A stretch of 64,000 nucleotides of DNA from Pseudomonas akapageensis (GCF_011355085.1 NZ_VXCP01000002.1:124001-188000); one strand, 5' to 3'; counted from the first letter of the stretch, positions 10,882 to 20,662 are shown. Numbers and translations are program-made. The notes: generated from the letters alone by a model not told the origin.

Positions 10882-11991
10882 TCAGGTCGCGGAGCTGTAG
10901 CGGCGCACGCCCGCTTCGACGGCAGGCAGCTGTGCAGCCACGCTGCCCTGTGCCGGGAACAGGACCAGATGATCCGCTTCCACGCGGATGCCGACTTCGC
11001 AGCCGGGCAAGTGATCGATATGGCTCGGAAAGATCGCTTCGAGCTGGCTGCCGGTCGACAGTTGCAGACGATAGAGTGTCGCCGCGCCGAGGAAGCTCTT
11101 GTCGACAATGTGCGCCTTCAATGCGCTGTCTGGCGCATGCACGATGTCATCCGGCCGCAACAGGACATCCACCGCACTGCCATGGGCCCAGTTGTAGGCA
11201 CGGTTGCCGCGCAGCTCGCCCAGTTCGGTCTGGACCGACTCAGGGCTGCTCAGCTGGCCGCGAATGAAATAGCCCTGACCGATAAAGCTGGCAACGAAGG
11301 GTGTCAGCGGTTCGTGATAGAGGTTGTAGGGCGTATCCCACTGCTCCAGCCGACCTTCCTTGAACACGCCGACATGATCGCTGACCGCGAAGGCTTCTTC
11401 CTGGTCGTGGGTTACCAGAATGGCGCTGGTGCCACGGCTCTTGAGGATATCGCGCACTTCATGGCTGAGCCGACGACGCAACTCCACGTCGAGGTTGGAA
11501 AATGGCTCGTCGAGCAGCAGCAATTGCGGCTCCGGCGCGAGGGCGCGGGCCAGGGCCACCCGTTGTTGCTGACCACCGGACAACTCGTGGGGGAAACGCT
11601 TGCCCAGGCCGCCCAGTTTGACCAGTTCGAGCATTTCCTCGACCACCCGGGCCTGTTGCGGATGCTTGCGGATGCCGAAAGCAATGTTCTCGGCCACCGT
11701 CAGGTGAGGGAACAGGGCGTAGTCCTGGAAGACCATGCCGATCCGGCGTTTTTCCGGTGCCAGGGTAAAGCCGGGTTTGGAGATGACCTCACCGGCCAGC
11801 TGGATTTCACCTTCATGCACCGGCTCGAAGCCTGCAATGGCGCGCAGGGTCGTGGTTTTGCCACATCCCGAAGAGCCCAGCAGGCAGCCGATGTCGCCGG
11901 CATTGAGGTGAAGATTGAGGTTCTGGACGACGCGCTGGCCCTGATAACCACAGGCCAGATCGCGCAGGTTCAGCAGTAAGGGATGACTCAT
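10882..11991 (-). CDS. ABC transporter ATP-binding protein, FbpC/PotA type
   Basis: A 369-aa ATPase with Walker [10 protein letters not shown] at residues 39-47, signature LSGGQQQR, Walker [13 protein letters not shown] and a C-terminal TOBE-like domain (from about 240), the architecture of iron(III), putrescine and sulfate importers. No permease or binding-protein gene lies nearby, so its partners must be encoded elsewhere. Its ATG overlaps the argF stop by four bases, making it the second gene of an argF operon. Substrate is not determinable; Fe(III) or a polyamine is most likely. Confidence 0.9.
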   Translation of the reverse strand: MSHPLLLNLRDLACGYQGQRVVQNLNLHLNAGDIGCLLGSSGCGKTTTLRAIAGFEPVHEGEIQLAGEVISKPGFTLAPEKRRIGMVFQDYALFPHLTVAENIAFGIRKHPQQARVVEEMLELVKLGGLGKRFPHELSGGQQQRVALARALAPEPQLLLLDEPFSNLDVELRRRLSHEVRDILKSRGTSAILVTHDQEEAFAVSDHVGVFKEGRLEQWDTPYNLYHEPLTPFVASFIGQGYFIRGQLSSPESVQTELGELRGNRAYNWAHGSAVDVLLRPDDIVHAPDSALKAHIVDKSFLGAATLYRLQLSTGSQLEAIFPSHIDHLPGCEVGIRVEADHLVLFPAQGSVAAQLPAVEAGVRRYSSAT

Positions 11992-12911
11992 GCGTGGTGG
12001 TAGGCCGGTTCAACAAGAAATTCGAGAAGCGCTTTTTGCGCATGCAGGCGATTTTCAGCCTGGTCCCAGGCAACCGAACGCGGGTCGTCGAGCAGGTCCA
12101 GGCTGATTTCCTCGCCCCGGTGAGCGGGCAGGCAGTGCATGAACAGGACGTCGTCGGCGGCCAGGTCGAGCAGGGCGCGGTTGACCTGATAAGGCGCAAA
12201 CAGTGCCAGGCGCCGAGCGGTCTCTTCTTCCTGGCCCATGGAGGTCCAGACGTCGGTGCTGACCAGATGGGCGCCCACGACGGCGTCCTTCGGATCGCGG
12301 ACGATCGTTACCCGGTCGCCGGCCTGGGCGACGAAAGCAGGGTTGGGCTCATAGCCTTCCGGGCAGGCGATGCGCAGCTGGAAGTCGAACTGAATCGCCG
12401 CCTCTATATAGCTGTTGCACATGTTGTTGCCGTCGCCGATCCAGGCAACGGTCTTGCCCTGAATCGAACCGCGGTGCTCGAGGAAGGTTTGCATGTCGGC
12501 AAGCAACTGGCAGGGGTGCAGGTCATCGGACAGGCCGTTGATCACCGGTACCCGCGAGTTGGCGGCGAATTCGGTCAGGGTGCTGTGGGCGAAGGTACGG
12601 ATCATCACCGCATCGAGCATGCGCGACATGACGATGGCGCAATCGCCGATCGGCTCGCCACGACCCAGTTGGGTATCGCGTGGCGAAAGGAAGATTGCCT
12701 GGCCGCCCAGCTGGATCATGCCGGCCTCGAACGACAAGCGGGTACGGGTCGAGGATTTCTCGAAAATCATGCCCAGTACCCGGTTTTTCAAGGGCTCGAA
12801 GAGTACGCCGCGGTTACGCAGGTCCTTCAGCTCGATCCCTCGACGAATCACGCTGACCAGCTCTTCGGGCGTGCAATCCATCAGGGAGAGAAAGTGCCTT
12901 GCGCTCATCAT
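11988..12911 (-). CDS. argF: Ornithine carbamoyltransferase, anabolic
   Basis: A 307-aa enzyme that makes citrulline from ornithine and carbamoyl phosphate in arginine biosynthesis. The carbamoyl-phosphate loop [10 protein letters not shown] (from residue 53), [12 protein letters not shown], and the catalytic [13 protein letters not shown] are intact. Two successive ATG codons begin the frame (12911, 12908). The promoter carries tandem ArgR half-sites. It is cotranscribed with the ABC ATPase gene through a 4-bp overlap. Confidence 0.97.
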   Translation of the reverse strand: MMSARHFLSLMDCTPEELVSVIRRGIELKDLRNRGVLFEPLKNRVLGMIFEKSSTRTRLSFEAGMIQLGGQAIFLSPRDTQLGRGEPIGDCAIVMSRMLDAVMIRTFAHSTLTEFAANSRVPVINGLSDDLHPCQLLADMQTFLEHRGSIQGKTVAWIGDGNNMCNSYIEAAIQFDFQLRIACPEGYEPNPAFVAQAGDRVTIVRDPKDAVVGAHLVSTDVWTSMGQEEETARRLALFAPYQVNRALLDLAADDVLFMHCLPAHRGEEISLDLLDDPRSVAWDQAENRLHAQKALLEFLVEPAYHHA

Positions 12912-13282
12912 TAACTACCTTTTTGCAACAGACCGCAGATGCTCAATAACTGGTTTTTCGGGAAAACGAGTGAGACCTGCGGCGAAAGCCGCACTGGGCG
13001 ACGAAATAGGGGGAAGACGCAATACTATAATTAAATGTCGCGTGTTACCAATAGGGGGCTAAAGGTGGTGACGAAACGAAATATGTCACGAAGCCCGCTA
13101 GATGAACATTTGTACACTGAGGCTTGTCGCTTTGGCAATGTGAGCCGCACCACAAACTGCCATCTGTTCGCCTGATGCTGCGCGATTCATGAAGTGAACG
13201 TCGCTGGCAAGTCTGTCGGGCAGACACCATAGTCATGTTTCCTGTCCTGGGCCCAGGCCCCCAAAAAAGAACGAGGCTGGCC
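12912..13282. other. Divergent intergenic region argF / molybdo-oxidoreductase
   Basis: These 371 bp hold the argF promoter and ArgR sites (13015-13051) and the leader of the rightward oxidoreductase gene. I see no further gene, and no clear promoter for the rightward gene. Confidence 0.6.
13015..13051 (-). promoter_or_regulatory. argF promoter overlapped by tandem ArgR half-sites
   Basis: Plus-strand reading gives AGACGC-N8-AA (13015-13030) and TGTCGC-N8-AA (13036-13051), spaced 21 bp, the direct-repeat arrangement of P. aeruginosa ArgR (consensus TGTCGC-N8-AA). On the minus strand TTGGTA (13051-13046), 16 bases, then TATAGT (13029-13024) is a sigma-70 promoter for argF. The sites cover the promoter, so ArgR should repress. 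Confidence 0.75.
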
Positions 13283-15391
13283 ATGACCAAGACTCTGCAT
13301 CACCGTGCGTGCCATCTGTGCGAAGCCATTTGCGGCTTGACCATCGAAACCACAGCAACTGAAGGCGAGCCCTTGCGCATCAGCTCGATCAAGGGCGATG
13401 GCAATGACAGTTTCAGTCGTGGGCATATCTGTCCCAAGGCCGTTGCCCTGCAGGATATCCAGAATGACCCGGACCGCTTGCGCCAGCCGATGCTCAAGGT
13501 CGGCAACGAATGGCAACCCATTGAATGGCAGGCTGCCTTTGACCTGGTCGCACAGCGACTGTGGGCGATTCAACAACGCGACGGGCAGAACGCGGTGGCG
13601 GTCTATCAGGGCAATCCAAGCGTTCACAATTATGGCTTGATGACCCACAGCAACTATTTTCTGGGGCTGCTCAAGACCCGCAACCGCTACTCGGCGACCT
13701 CGGTCGACCAGTTGCCCCAGCACCTGACCAGCCATTTGATGTATGGCCATGGCTTGCTGTTGCCGATCCCGGATATCGATCACACCGACTTCATGCTGAT
13801 CCTGGGCGGCAATCCGCTGGCCTCCAACGGCAGCATCATGACTGTGCCCGATGTGGAGAAACGCTTGAAGGCGATCCAGGCGCGAGGCGGCAAACTGGTG
13901 GTGGTCGATCCGCGTCGCAGCGAGACCGCGGCGATGGCCGACCAGCATCTGTTCATCCGCCCCGGTGGTGATGCAGCCTTGCTGTTGGGCCTGCTCAATA
14001 CCCTGTTTGCCGAGGGCCTGACACGCGCCACGACGCTGCCGGTCGATGGGCTCGACACTGTGCGCCAGGCCGTCGCGCCGTTCACTGCCGAGGACATGAG
14101 TGCGCTGTGCGGCATCGACGCCGGGCGGATCCGCGAGCTGGCCAGGAATTTTGCCGCTGCCGACAAGGCCGTGTGCTACGGGCGCATGGGCGTTTCGACA
14201 CAGGCTTTCGGCACGCTGTGCCATTGGCTGGTGCAGTTGATCAATCTGGTGACGGGTAACCTGGACCGGGTTGGCGGGGCCCTCTGCACCGAACCTGCGG
14301 TGGATCTGGTAGCCACGACCTCGGGCGGACATTTCAATTTGTGGCAGAGCCGGGTGTCGGGGCTGCCTGAATACGCGGGTGAGCTGCCAGTCGCAGCGCT
14401 TGCAGAAGAAATGCTCACCGAAGGGCAGGGGCAGATCAAGGCTTTGATCACCGTGGCGGGTAACCCGGTGTTGTCCACGCCCAACGGGCGGCGCCTGGAG
14501 CAGGCGCTCGATGGGCTGGAGTTCATGGTCAGTGTCGATCTGTATATCAACGAGACGACCCGTTATGCCGATCTGATTCTGCCCTCGACCTCGGCATTGG
14601 AGAATGATCACTACGACACCACGTTCAACATGTTCGCCGTGCGCAATGTCAGCCGATTCAATCGCGCCATTTTGCCCAAGCCTGACGGTGCGTTGCATGA
14701 CTGGGAGATTTTCGTCGGTCTGGCCGAGGCGTTCGCGGCTATCAGTGGCAAGGAGCTCAAGCCGACCTTGCCGCCCGCGCAGCTGATCGATATCGGCCTG
14801 CGCCGCGGTCGATATGGCGATGAATCGCCGTTCGGCCTGTCGATCGAAACCCTGGCCGGTCATCCCCATGGCATCGACCTTGGTCCGCTCAAGCCAAACC
14901 TGGCCTTGCGCCTGAAAACACCCGGGCAAAGGATCCAGGCAGCGCCTCAGGCCATTCTCGACGACTTGCAGCGCTTCGCCGCGCAGCAATTGCCGCGGGA
15001 AGATGAGTTGCTGATGATCGGGCGCCGACATGTGCGCAGCAACAATTCGTGGATGCATAACTATCACCGCCTGGTGAAGGGCAAGCCACGCCATCAGTTG
15101 TTGATGCACCCCGAGGATATGCAGCACCGTGGCCTCAACGACGGCCAGCGGGTTCGCATCAGCTCACGGGTCGGTGTGATCGAGGTGGAAGTGGCCGCCA
15201 GCACCGACATGATGCCGGGCGTGGTCAGCCTGCCCCATGGCTGGGGTCACGCAAGACCGGGGGTACAGATGGACATTGCCCGCAGTCAACCGGGCGCCAG
15301 TGCCAATGACCTGACCGATGAACGCCATTTTGATGCGGTGTCGGGCAATGCAGCCTTGAACGGCGTGCCTGTGCAGGTGGTCGCAGCTTGA
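13283..15391 (+). CDS. Molybdopterin-dependent oxidoreductase, formate dehydrogenase/nitrate reductase superfamily
   Basis: A 702-aa catalytic subunit of the DMSO-reductase superfamily. The N-terminal [4Fe-4S] motif is formed by C10, C13, C17 and C50. Middle domains bind the bis-MGD cofactor (ILGGNPLASNGS, VVDPRRSETAAMADQHLFI), and the C-terminal dinucleotide-binding domain contains LLMHPEDMQHRGLNDGQRVRI. No Tat signal is seen, so it is probably cytoplasmic. No electron-transfer partner gene is adjacent, which is unusual. The physiological substrate cannot be read from the sequence. Confidence 0.88.
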   Translation: MTKTLHHRACHLCEAICGLTIETTATEGEPLRISSIKGDGNDSFSRGHICPKAVALQDIQNDPDRLRQPMLKVGNEWQPIEWQAAFDLVAQRLWAIQQRDGQNAVAVYQGNPSVHNYGLMTHSNYFLGLLKTRNRYSATSVDQLPQHLTSHLMYGHGLLLPIPDIDHTDFMLILGGNPLASNGSIMTVPDVEKRLKAIQARGGKLVVVDPRRSETAAMADQHLFIRPGGDAALLLGLLNTLFAEGLTRATTLPVDGLDTVRQAVAPFTAEDMSALCGIDAGRIRELARNFAAADKAVCYGRMGVSTQAFGTLCHWLVQLINLVTGNLDRVGGALCTEPAVDLVATTSGGHFNLWQSRVSGLPEYAGELPVAALAEEMLTEGQGQIKALITVAGNPVLSTPNGRRLEQALDGLEFMVSVDLYINETTRYADLILPSTSALENDHYDTTFNMFAVRNVSRFNRAILPKPDGALHDWEIFVGLAEAFAAISGKELKPTLPPAQLIDIGLRRGRYGDESPFGLSIETLAGHPHGIDLGPLKPNLALRLKTPGQRIQAAPQAILDDLQRFAAQQLPREDELLMIGRRHVRSNNSWMHNYHRLVKGKPRHQLLMHPEDMQHRGLNDGQRVRISSRVGVIEVEVAASTDMMPGVVSLPHGWGHARPGVQMDIARSQPGASANDLTDERHFDAVSGNAALNGVPVQVVAA

Positions 15392-15501
15392 ATGGTGTGT
15401 GACGTTTGTCTATCGGCAAGCCCGAGCACAGCGCTCGGCTTTCCGTTACAATGCGCCATCGTGCCGACAATTAGCGTCGGAAAGTTCAGCCGAGGTGGTT
15501 C

Positions 15502-15858
15502 ATGGATATCATTGAAACTATTAAAGAGCAGATTGCCAACAACACCATTCTGCTTTACATGAAAGGCTCTCCGAATGCCCCGCAGTGCGGTTTTTCGGCA
15601 AAAGCGGCACAGGCCGTGATGGGCTGCGGCGAGAAGTTCGCTTACGTGGACATCCTGCAGAACCCGGAAATCCGCGCCAACCTGCCTAAATACGCCAACT
15701 GGCCAACCTTCCCACAACTGTGGGTCGGTGGCGAGTTGATTGGCGGCAGCGATATCATGACTGAAATGGCTGCTGACGGTTCGTTGCAAGCCACGATCAA
15801 AGCTGCTGTCGAGAAAGCTGCTGTCGAGAAAGCTGCTGCTGGTAAGACCGAAGCTTGA
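15502..15858 (+). CDS. grxD: Monothiol glutaredoxin Grx4/GrxD
   Basis: A 118-aa monothiol glutaredoxin of the CGFS class that carries and hands over [2Fe-2S] clusters and pairs with BolA-type proteins. The active site is PQCGFSAKA, followed by WPTFPQLWVGGELIGGSDI for glutathione binding. The C-terminus is extended by an Ala/Val/Glu/Lys repeat (AAVEK twice, then AAAGK), encoded by a 15-bp tandem repeat at 15802-15831. It is next to the iron-storage genes bfr and bfd, as in P. aeruginosa. Confidence 0.95.
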   Translation: MDIIETIKEQIANNTILLYMKGSPNAPQCGFSAKAAQAVMGCGEKFAYVDILQNPEIRANLPKYANWPTFPQLWVGGELIGGSDIMTEMAADGSLQATIKAAVEKAAVEKAAAGKTEA

Positions 15859-15871
15859 TGTAGTGCCCTGT

Positions 15872-15962
15872 AGGGCCCTATCGCGGGCAAGCCCGCTCCC
15901 ACAGAGTCAAAGCATACACATTGCTTTTCTGTGGGAGCTGGCTTGCCAGCGATGAGGCCCGC
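15872..15962. repeat. Inverted-repeat REP-like element, family B copy 2
   Basis: The left arm (GGGCAAGCCCGCTCCCACAG, ends 15904) and right arm (CTGTGGGAGCTGGCTTGCCAGC, from 15929) are imperfect reverse complements separated by about 24 bases. The right arm is the same unit as at 5716-5748. The left arm has diverged by compensating changes (GGGCAAGCCC against GGCAAGCC), which preserve the internal palindrome. Confidence 0.85.
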
Positions 15963-15986
15963 CCAGGCAACACAAAATCAGGCAAC

Positions 15987-16026
15987 AAAAAAAGCCCCGC
16001 ACTCTCTACAGAGGCGGGGCTTTTTT
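15987..16026. terminator. Bidirectional terminator grxD / bfr
   Basis: An A-run and AGCCCCGC (about 15993-16000) pair with GCGGGGCT (16014-16021) and a T-run. A/T tracts lie on both sides of the stem, so it can serve both convergent genes. Confidence 0.9.
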
Positions 16027-16049
16027 ATTGAGCCGGCAATCGCTATCGA

Positions 16050-16520
16050 TCACTCACCCATCTGCGATTGCAGATAATTTTCCAGGCTGACCTTATCGAT
16101 CAGGCCCAACTGGGTTTCCAGCCAGTCGATGTGTTCTTCTTCGGCCTCGAGGATGTCTTCGAGCAGTTCGCGACTACCGAAGTCACCCACGGTTTCGCAA
16201 TGGGCGATGGCGGCCTTCAGGTCGACCACGCCTTTCTGTTCGAGCTTCAGGTCGCACTCGAGCATTTCCTTGGTGTGTTCACCGATCATCAGCTTGCCCA
16301 GGTCCTGGACATTGGGGATGCCTTCGAGGAAGAGAATACGCTTGATCAATTTGTCAGCGTGTTTCATCTCGTCGATGGATTCGTCGTACTCGTGCTTGCC
16401 GAGTTTGTCCAGGCCCCAGTCTTCATACATCCGAGCATGAAGGAAGTATTGGTTGATTGCGACCAGCTCGTTTCCGAGGATCTTGTTGAGATGCTGGATG
16501 ACGCTAATGTCGCCTTTCAT
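16050..16520 (-). CDS. bfr: Bacterioferritin, haem-binding
   Basis: A 156-aa ferritin-like subunit of the 24-mer iron store. All ferroxidase ligands can be placed: E18, E51, H54, E94, E127 and H130. M52 is the axial haem ligand found in true bacterioferritins, so this corresponds to the BfrB type whose iron is released by Bfd. The bfd gene is next upstream on the same strand but separated by a terminator, so the two are controlled separately. About 200 bp of AT-rich leader precede the gene. Confidence 0.96.
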   Translation of the reverse strand: MKGDISVIQHLNKILGNELVAINQYFLHARMYEDWGLDKLGKHEYDESIDEMKHADKLIKRILFLEGIPNVQDLGKLMIGEHTKEMLECDLKLEQKGVVDLKAAIAHCETVGDFGSRELLEDILEAEEEHIDWLETQLGLIDKVSLENYLQSQMGE

Positions 16521-16677
16521 GATGGGGTCCTGCCCTGTATGTATGTGCCTATAACCAAGAGTTTGAGCCTGCCAACTACTACTGTCAAATCTAAGTTATT
16601 GAATATTAAGTAAAAATTAATCGGAATAAGAATGACTGAGTTCCGCATTTTGACGCTAAGTAGTTGAATTGCAGGCA

Positions 16678-16706
16678 TAAAAAAACCGGACTCTTGGTCC
16701 GGTTCT
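16678..16706 (-). terminator. Terminator of bfd
   Basis: AACCGGA (16684-16690) pairs with TCCGGTT (16698-16704). Read on the minus strand, a run of seven T follows. It separates bfd from the downstream bfr leader. Confidence 0.85.
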
Positions 16707-16720
16707 TTAAAAGGGGAATT

Positions 16721-16939
16721 TCAGGCGGCAGTGAATTCTACAGGATAAGGTAACGAGGCCTGAGTTGCCTGTAGTTCGGTGAGGGTCTCACGGACTACTT
16801 GCTTGGCAAGGGTTGCACATTTGCCACACTGGCTGCCGACATTGGTGGCAGCGCGCACATCACGGTAGCTGCAGCAGCCTTCGTAGATTGCATCGCGGAT
16901 CTGGCCGTCGGTTACGCCGACACAAAGACAAACATACAT
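16721..16939 (-). CDS. bfd: Bacterioferritin-associated ferredoxin
   Basis: A 72-aa [2Fe-2S] protein that docks on bacterioferritin and delivers electrons to the haem so that stored Fe(III) is mobilised. The four cluster cysteines C4, C6, C38 and C41 are all present in the Bfd spacing. The start at 16937-16939 gives the canonical MYVCLC N-terminus; a Met ten codons upstream would extend it without family support. A Fur-like box lies upstream, consistent with induction by iron starvation. Confidence 0.95.
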   Translation of the reverse strand: MYVCLCVGVTDGQIRDAIYEGCCSYRDVRAATNVGSQCGKCATLAKQVVRETLTELQATQASLPYPVEFTAA

Positions 16940-16990
16940 AGGTGAGAACCATCGTTGGTAAGGGCTCAATGCGAAGGATCTTAATGTTAA

Positions 16991-17005
16991 TGAGAATGCT
17001 TGTCA
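16991..17005 (-). promoter_or_regulatory. Fur-like box upstream of bfd
   Basis: TGAGAATGCTTGTCA matches a 7-1-7 Fur palindrome (TGAGAAT-N-ATTCTCA) at 12 of the 14 half-site positions. It lies about 50 bp upstream of the bfd start, in an AT-rich stretch. Confidence 0.6.
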
Positions 17006-17208
17006 AAACAACTTCGATAACGCCCGAGATAGAGCGGCTGCTTCATGATTTATTGTAGCCTCCGCTGAAGGCTCGGTGCGCCGCTGCGACGCCGAAGTCC
17101 ACAGCACCTCCCGATTCTCCGACGCAAAGATGGCTTCAATGCTCGCATCCGGCGAATCGCGGTGTATCATGGCCCCGGTTTTCATTCCACACCCTCAGGA
17201 GATATTGA

Positions 17209-17811
17209 ATGAGCGTACTCGTTGGCAAAAAGGCCCCGGATTTCACCGTCGCTGCCGTCCTCGGCAATGGCGAGATCGTCGACAGCTTCAACCTGTCCTC
17301 GGCAATCAAGGGCAAGTACGGTCTGGTGTTCTTCTACCCACTGGACTTCACTTTCGTCTGCCCATCCGAGCTGATCGCTCTGGACCACCGCATTCCTGAC
17401 TTCCAGGCGCGCAACGTTGAAGTGATCGGCGTGTCGATCGACTCGCACTTCACCCACAACGCCTGGCGTAACACCCCGGTCAACAATGGCGGCATCGGTC
17501 AGGTCAAGTACACCCTGGCTGCCGACATCAATCACGAAATCTGCAAGGCCTACGACGTAGAGTCCGCAGACGGCGTGGCTTTCCGTGGTGCTTTCCTGAT
17601 CGACACCAACGGCGTGGTTCGCTCGCAGATCGTCAACGACCTGCCACTGGGCCGCAACATGGAAGAGCTGCTGCGTCTGGTCGATGCCCTGCAGTTCGTT
17701 GAAGAGCATGGCGAAGTCTGCCCTGCCAACTGGAAAAAAGGCGACGCGGGCATGACTGCTTCGCCAGAAGGCGTTGCGGCTTACCTGACTGCGAATGCTG
17801 ACAAGCTGTAA
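17209..17811 (+). CDS. 2-Cys peroxiredoxin, AhpC/Prx1 type
   Basis: A 200-aa thiol peroxidase that reduces hydrogen peroxide and organic peroxides. The peroxidatic cysteine is in DFTFVCPSE (about C51) and the resolving cysteine in EVCPANW (about C171), typical of Prx1/AhpC enzymes. No AhpF gene is adjacent, so reduction is probably by thioredoxin. It is placed between bfd and rnt as in P. aeruginosa. The start ATG has CAGGAGATATTGA just upstream. Confidence 0.95.
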   Translation: MSVLVGKKAPDFTVAAVLGNGEIVDSFNLSSAIKGKYGLVFFYPLDFTFVCPSELIALDHRIPDFQARNVEVIGVSIDSHFTHNAWRNTPVNNGGIGQVKYTLAADINHEICKAYDVESADGVAFRGAFLIDTNGVVRSQIVNDLPLGRNMEELLRLVDALQFVEEHGEVCPANWKKGDAGMTASPEGVAAYLTANADKL

Positions 17812-17825
17812 TCGCAGCTTCGGAT

Positions 17826-17858
17826 AAAAAAACCGGCCTCAAGGGCCGGTTTTTTTAT
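17826..17858. terminator. Bidirectional terminator peroxiredoxin / rnt
   Basis: AACCGGCC (17831-17838) pairs with GGCCGGTT (17844-17851), flanked by an A-run and a T-run. It lies between the convergent stop codons. Confidence 0.92.
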
Positions 17859-17873
17859 GGAGCAGACACTCAC

Positions 17874-18548
17874 TTAATCGTGGAAGTCTTCCCAACCGCC
17901 CATTTCCTTCCAGCGGTTGACGATGCCACAGAACAGCTCAGCGGTTTTCTCGGTGTCGTAGCGTGCCGAGTGTGCCTCGCGCCCGTCAAAGTCGATGTCG
18001 GCGGTCTGGCAGGCCTTGGCGAGCACAGTCTGCCCGTAGGCCAGCCCGGCCAGCGTCGCGGTGTCGAAGCTGGAGAAGGGGTGGAACGGGTTGCGCTTCA
18101 TGTCAGTGCGCGCTACCGCGGCATTGAGGAAGTTCAGATCGAAGCTGCTGTTGTGCCCGACCAGAATCGCGCGTTTGCAGCCATTGGCCTTCAGCGCCTT
18201 GCGCACGCCACGGAAGATATCGGTCAGGGCCGCTTCTTCACTGACCGCCATGCGCAGCGGATGATCGAGTTTGATCCCGGTGAACTCCAGTGCCGCCGGC
18301 TCGATATTGGCGCCCTCGAAAGGCTCGACCCGGAAGAAATAGGTATGGTCAGGGAACACGAAACCTTTTTCATCCATGCCGATGGTCACGGCGGCGATTT
18401 CCAGCAAGGCGTCGGTGGCACTGTTGAAACCGCCGGTTTCGACGTCTACGACGACAGGCAGGTAGCCACGAAAGCGCGCTGCCATGGGGTGACGCGAACC
18501 GCCGCCACCATGACCGTCCTGGTCGTCGTCAAAATGATCTTCACTCAC
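17874..18548 (-). CDS. rnt: Ribonuclease T
   Basis: A 224-aa DEDDh 3'-5' exonuclease that trims tRNA and 5S/23S rRNA 3' ends. Catalytic motifs are VVDVETGGF (D and E), [14 protein letters not shown] (D) and [14 protein letters not shown] (H and D). Length is close to E. coli RNase T (215 aa), with a short acidic/glycine-rich N-terminal extension. The ATG overlaps the pyrC stop by four bases, so it is translated from the pyrC transcript. Confidence 0.96.
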   Translation of the reverse strand: MSEDHFDDDQDGHGGGGSRHPMAARFRGYLPVVVDVETGGFNSATDALLEIAAVTIGMDEKGFVFPDHTYFFRVEPFEGANIEPAALEFTGIKLDHPLRMAVSEEAALTDIFRGVRKALKANGCKRAILVGHNSSFDLNFLNAAVARTDMKRNPFHPFSSFDTATLAGLAYGQTVLAKACQTADIDFDGREAHSARYDTEKTAELFCGIVNRWKEMGGWEDFHD

Positions 18549-19591
18549 GCATTTTCCTCCAGCAGGCGCCAGCGCAGTTTCTCACCGGCGCGCAGCGGGA
18601 TGACGGTCTGCTCGCCAAATGGCAGGCCGGTAGGTGCGGTCCATTCTTCACGGACCAGGGTAATGCTGTCGCTGTTGCGCGGCAGGCCGTAGAAATCCGG
18701 GCCGTGCAGGCTGGCGAAACCTTCGAGCTTATCCAGGGCGTTACGCTGTTCGAAGGCCTCGGCGTACAGTTCGATGGCGGCATAGGCGGTATAGCAGCCG
18801 GCGCAGCCACAGGCCGCTTCCTTGGCATGCTGGGCGTGCGGTGCCGAATCGGTACCCAGGAAGAACTTCGAGCTGCCGCTGGTGGCGGCATCGAGCAGGG
18901 CGACCTGGTGGGTGTTGCGCTTGAGAATCGGCAGGCAGTAGAAGTGCGGCCGAATCCCGCCAACCAGCATGTGGTTGCGGTTGTACAGCAGGTGATGCGC
19001 GGTGATGGTCGCGGCAACATTGCTCGAGGCTTCATTGACGAACTGCACGGCATCGGCCGTGGTGATGTGCTCGAACACCACTTTCAGGTTCGGGAAGCGT
19101 TCGACGACGCGGCGCATGTGTTCGTCGATGAACTGTTTTTCGCGGTCGAAGACGTCGACTTCACCACGGGTCACTTCACCATGGACCAGCAGCGGCATGC
19201 CGACTTCGGCCATGGCTTCGAGTACCGGGAAGATCTTGTCGATACTGGTCACGCCGGAGTCGGAGTTGGTCGTCGCACCGGCCGGGTAAAGCTTGGCGGC
19301 ATGCACGAACCCGCTGGCCTTGGCCGTGCGGATCTCTTCGGGCTGGGTCCGGTCGGTGAGGTACAGCACCATCAACGGCTCGAAGCGGCTTGCGGCCGGC
19401 CGTGCCGCCAGGATGCGCTGGCGATAGGCGTCGGCTTCTTCTGCGTTACGTACCGGAGGTACAAGGTTGGGCATGATGATTGCGCGGCCAAAAGTGCGCG
19501 CAACGTCTGCGACGGTATGGGTCAACACGGCGCCATCACGAAGATGGATGTGCCAGTCGTCGGGACGCAGGAGGGTCAGGCGGTCGGACAT
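18545..19591 (-). CDS. pyrC: Dihydroorotase
   Basis: A 348-aa zinc amidohydrolase (class II, E. coli PyrC type) that closes carbamoyl aspartate to dihydroorotate in pyrimidine synthesis. Metal ligands are seen in [10 protein letters not shown] (HxH), the carboxylated lysine in [15 protein letters not shown] and [10 protein letters not shown], and the active-site aspartate in [13 protein letters not shown]. The start at 19589-19591 fits the family; a longer in-frame version adds 27 unrelated residues. It is the first gene of the pyrC-rnt pair. Confidence 0.97.
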   Translation of the reverse strand: MSDRLTLLRPDDWHIHLRDGAVLTHTVADVARTFGRAIIMPNLVPPVRNAEEADAYRQRILAARPAASRFEPLMVLYLTDRTQPEEIRTAKASGFVHAAKLYPAGATTNSDSGVTSIDKIFPVLEAMAEVGMPLLVHGEVTRGEVDVFDREKQFIDEHMRRVVERFPNLKVVFEHITTADAVQFVNEASSNVAATITAHHLLYNRNHMLVGGIRPHFYCLPILKRNTHQVALLDAATSGSSKFFLGTDSAPHAQHAKEAACGCAGCYTAYAAIELYAEAFEQRNALDKLEGFASLHGPDFYGLPRNSDSITLVREEWTAPTGLPFGEQTVIPLRAGEKLRWRLLEENA

Positions 19592-19709
19592 TGGGGATTC
19601 CAGGCGGGTCGAACTCGTAGAGAATGCTACCGGAAAAGACACTGCGGGGCACTCGCTATCAAGTTTTGCCATGGCTGACCGATACGCAGGGGGTATGCCG
19701 TAGGAATTT

Positions 19710-20630
19710 GTGGAGCCGCCCGTGCGCCAGCGTTATCTAGCCTTGCTCAGTGTTTTTGCCAGCCTGCCCGCGATGGCGCTTACATTCCAGACGCCTCTGG
19801 AAAGCGTCGAGTGGAAGGTCGAGGGCGATCAATTCGAATGCAGGTTGATCCAGCCGATCAGCAATTTCGGTTCAGGGATGTTTGTGCGTCGTGCCGGTGA
19901 GCAAGCCACTTTCCAGCTCAAATCCAGCAGTCACAGGCTGGGCACCGGTTCTGCGACCTTGCTCGCGGCAGCCGCCCCGTGGCAGCCGGGGCGCGGTGAC
20001 ATCAATCTGGGTACCGTACGGGTCAACGGTGGGAGTGCGCTGTTAAACAGCACTCAGGGGCAGGCGAGCCGCCTGATCAACGGTCTGCTCGACGGTCGCA
20101 GCACGGTTGTGCGCAGCTCCGCGGGCGGGGCGGGCCAAACCGTGGAAGTCCGGTTGCTGCCGATGAAACTGAGCGAGGCCTGGGGCGACTATGAGGCCTG
20201 TGCGGACAAACTGCTGCCGATGAACTATGACCAGGTGCGTCAGACCCAGGTCGGATTTCCCGGTGGCGGCGTTGATCTCGATGCCAGCGGCCGAGCGCGG
20301 CTCGACGTGATCCTGGACTTCCTCAAGGCTGATCCAAGCGTCAATCACATCGAACTCGACGGCCATTCGGACAACAGCGGCAACCGCCTGAGCAACCGCG
20401 ACATGTCCCGTCGAAGGGCATTGGCGGTCATGGACTACTTGAAGGCCAAGGGTATACCCGAGCAGCAGATCACCATGCGCTTTCATGGCGAACGCTACCC
20501 GGTGGCGCCAAACACCAGTGCAGCCAATCGTTCGCGAAACCGCCGGGTCAATATCCAGCTCGAGCGCGTTGCCCCCGTTGAAACGCCAGCGCCAGAGGCA
20601 GATGTGGCGAAAACTGCCGCGCGATCCTGA
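19710..20630 (+). CDS. motY: MotY-like flagellar T-ring protein, OmpA-family C-terminus
   Basis: A 306-aa protein starting at GTG 19710, four bases after an AGGA site. A signal peptide (cleavage near PAMA-LTF) leads into the MotY N-terminal beta domain (about 24-165), then an OmpA-like peptidoglycan-binding domain with [23 protein letters not shown] and [12 protein letters not shown]. MotY anchors stator units around the flagellar motor in Pseudomonas. It lies between pyrC and argG as in P. aeruginosa. The C-terminal tail is Pro/Ala rich. Confidence 0.88.
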   Translation: MEPPVRQRYLALLSVFASLPAMALTFQTPLESVEWKVEGDQFECRLIQPISNFGSGMFVRRAGEQATFQLKSSSHRLGTGSATLLAAAAPWQPGRGDINLGTVRVNGGSALLNSTQGQASRLINGLLDGRSTVVRSSAGGAGQTVEVRLLPMKLSEAWGDYEACADKLLPMNYDQVRQTQVGFPGGGVDLDASGRARLDVILDFLKADPSVNHIELDGHSDNSGNRLSNRDMSRRRALAVMDYLKAKGIPEQQITMRFHGERYPVAPNTSAANRSRNRRVNIQLERVAPVETPAPEADVAKTAARS

Positions 20631-20662
20631 GCAGCGAAATCGGTCGCGCCCCCGACAATAAC

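Noticed and set aside
13187-15127. A 646-codon open frame opposite the molybdopterin oxidoreductase
   Set aside because: Antisense to a gene with clear cofactor motifs; the peptide is low-complexity and Gln/His/Arg rich.
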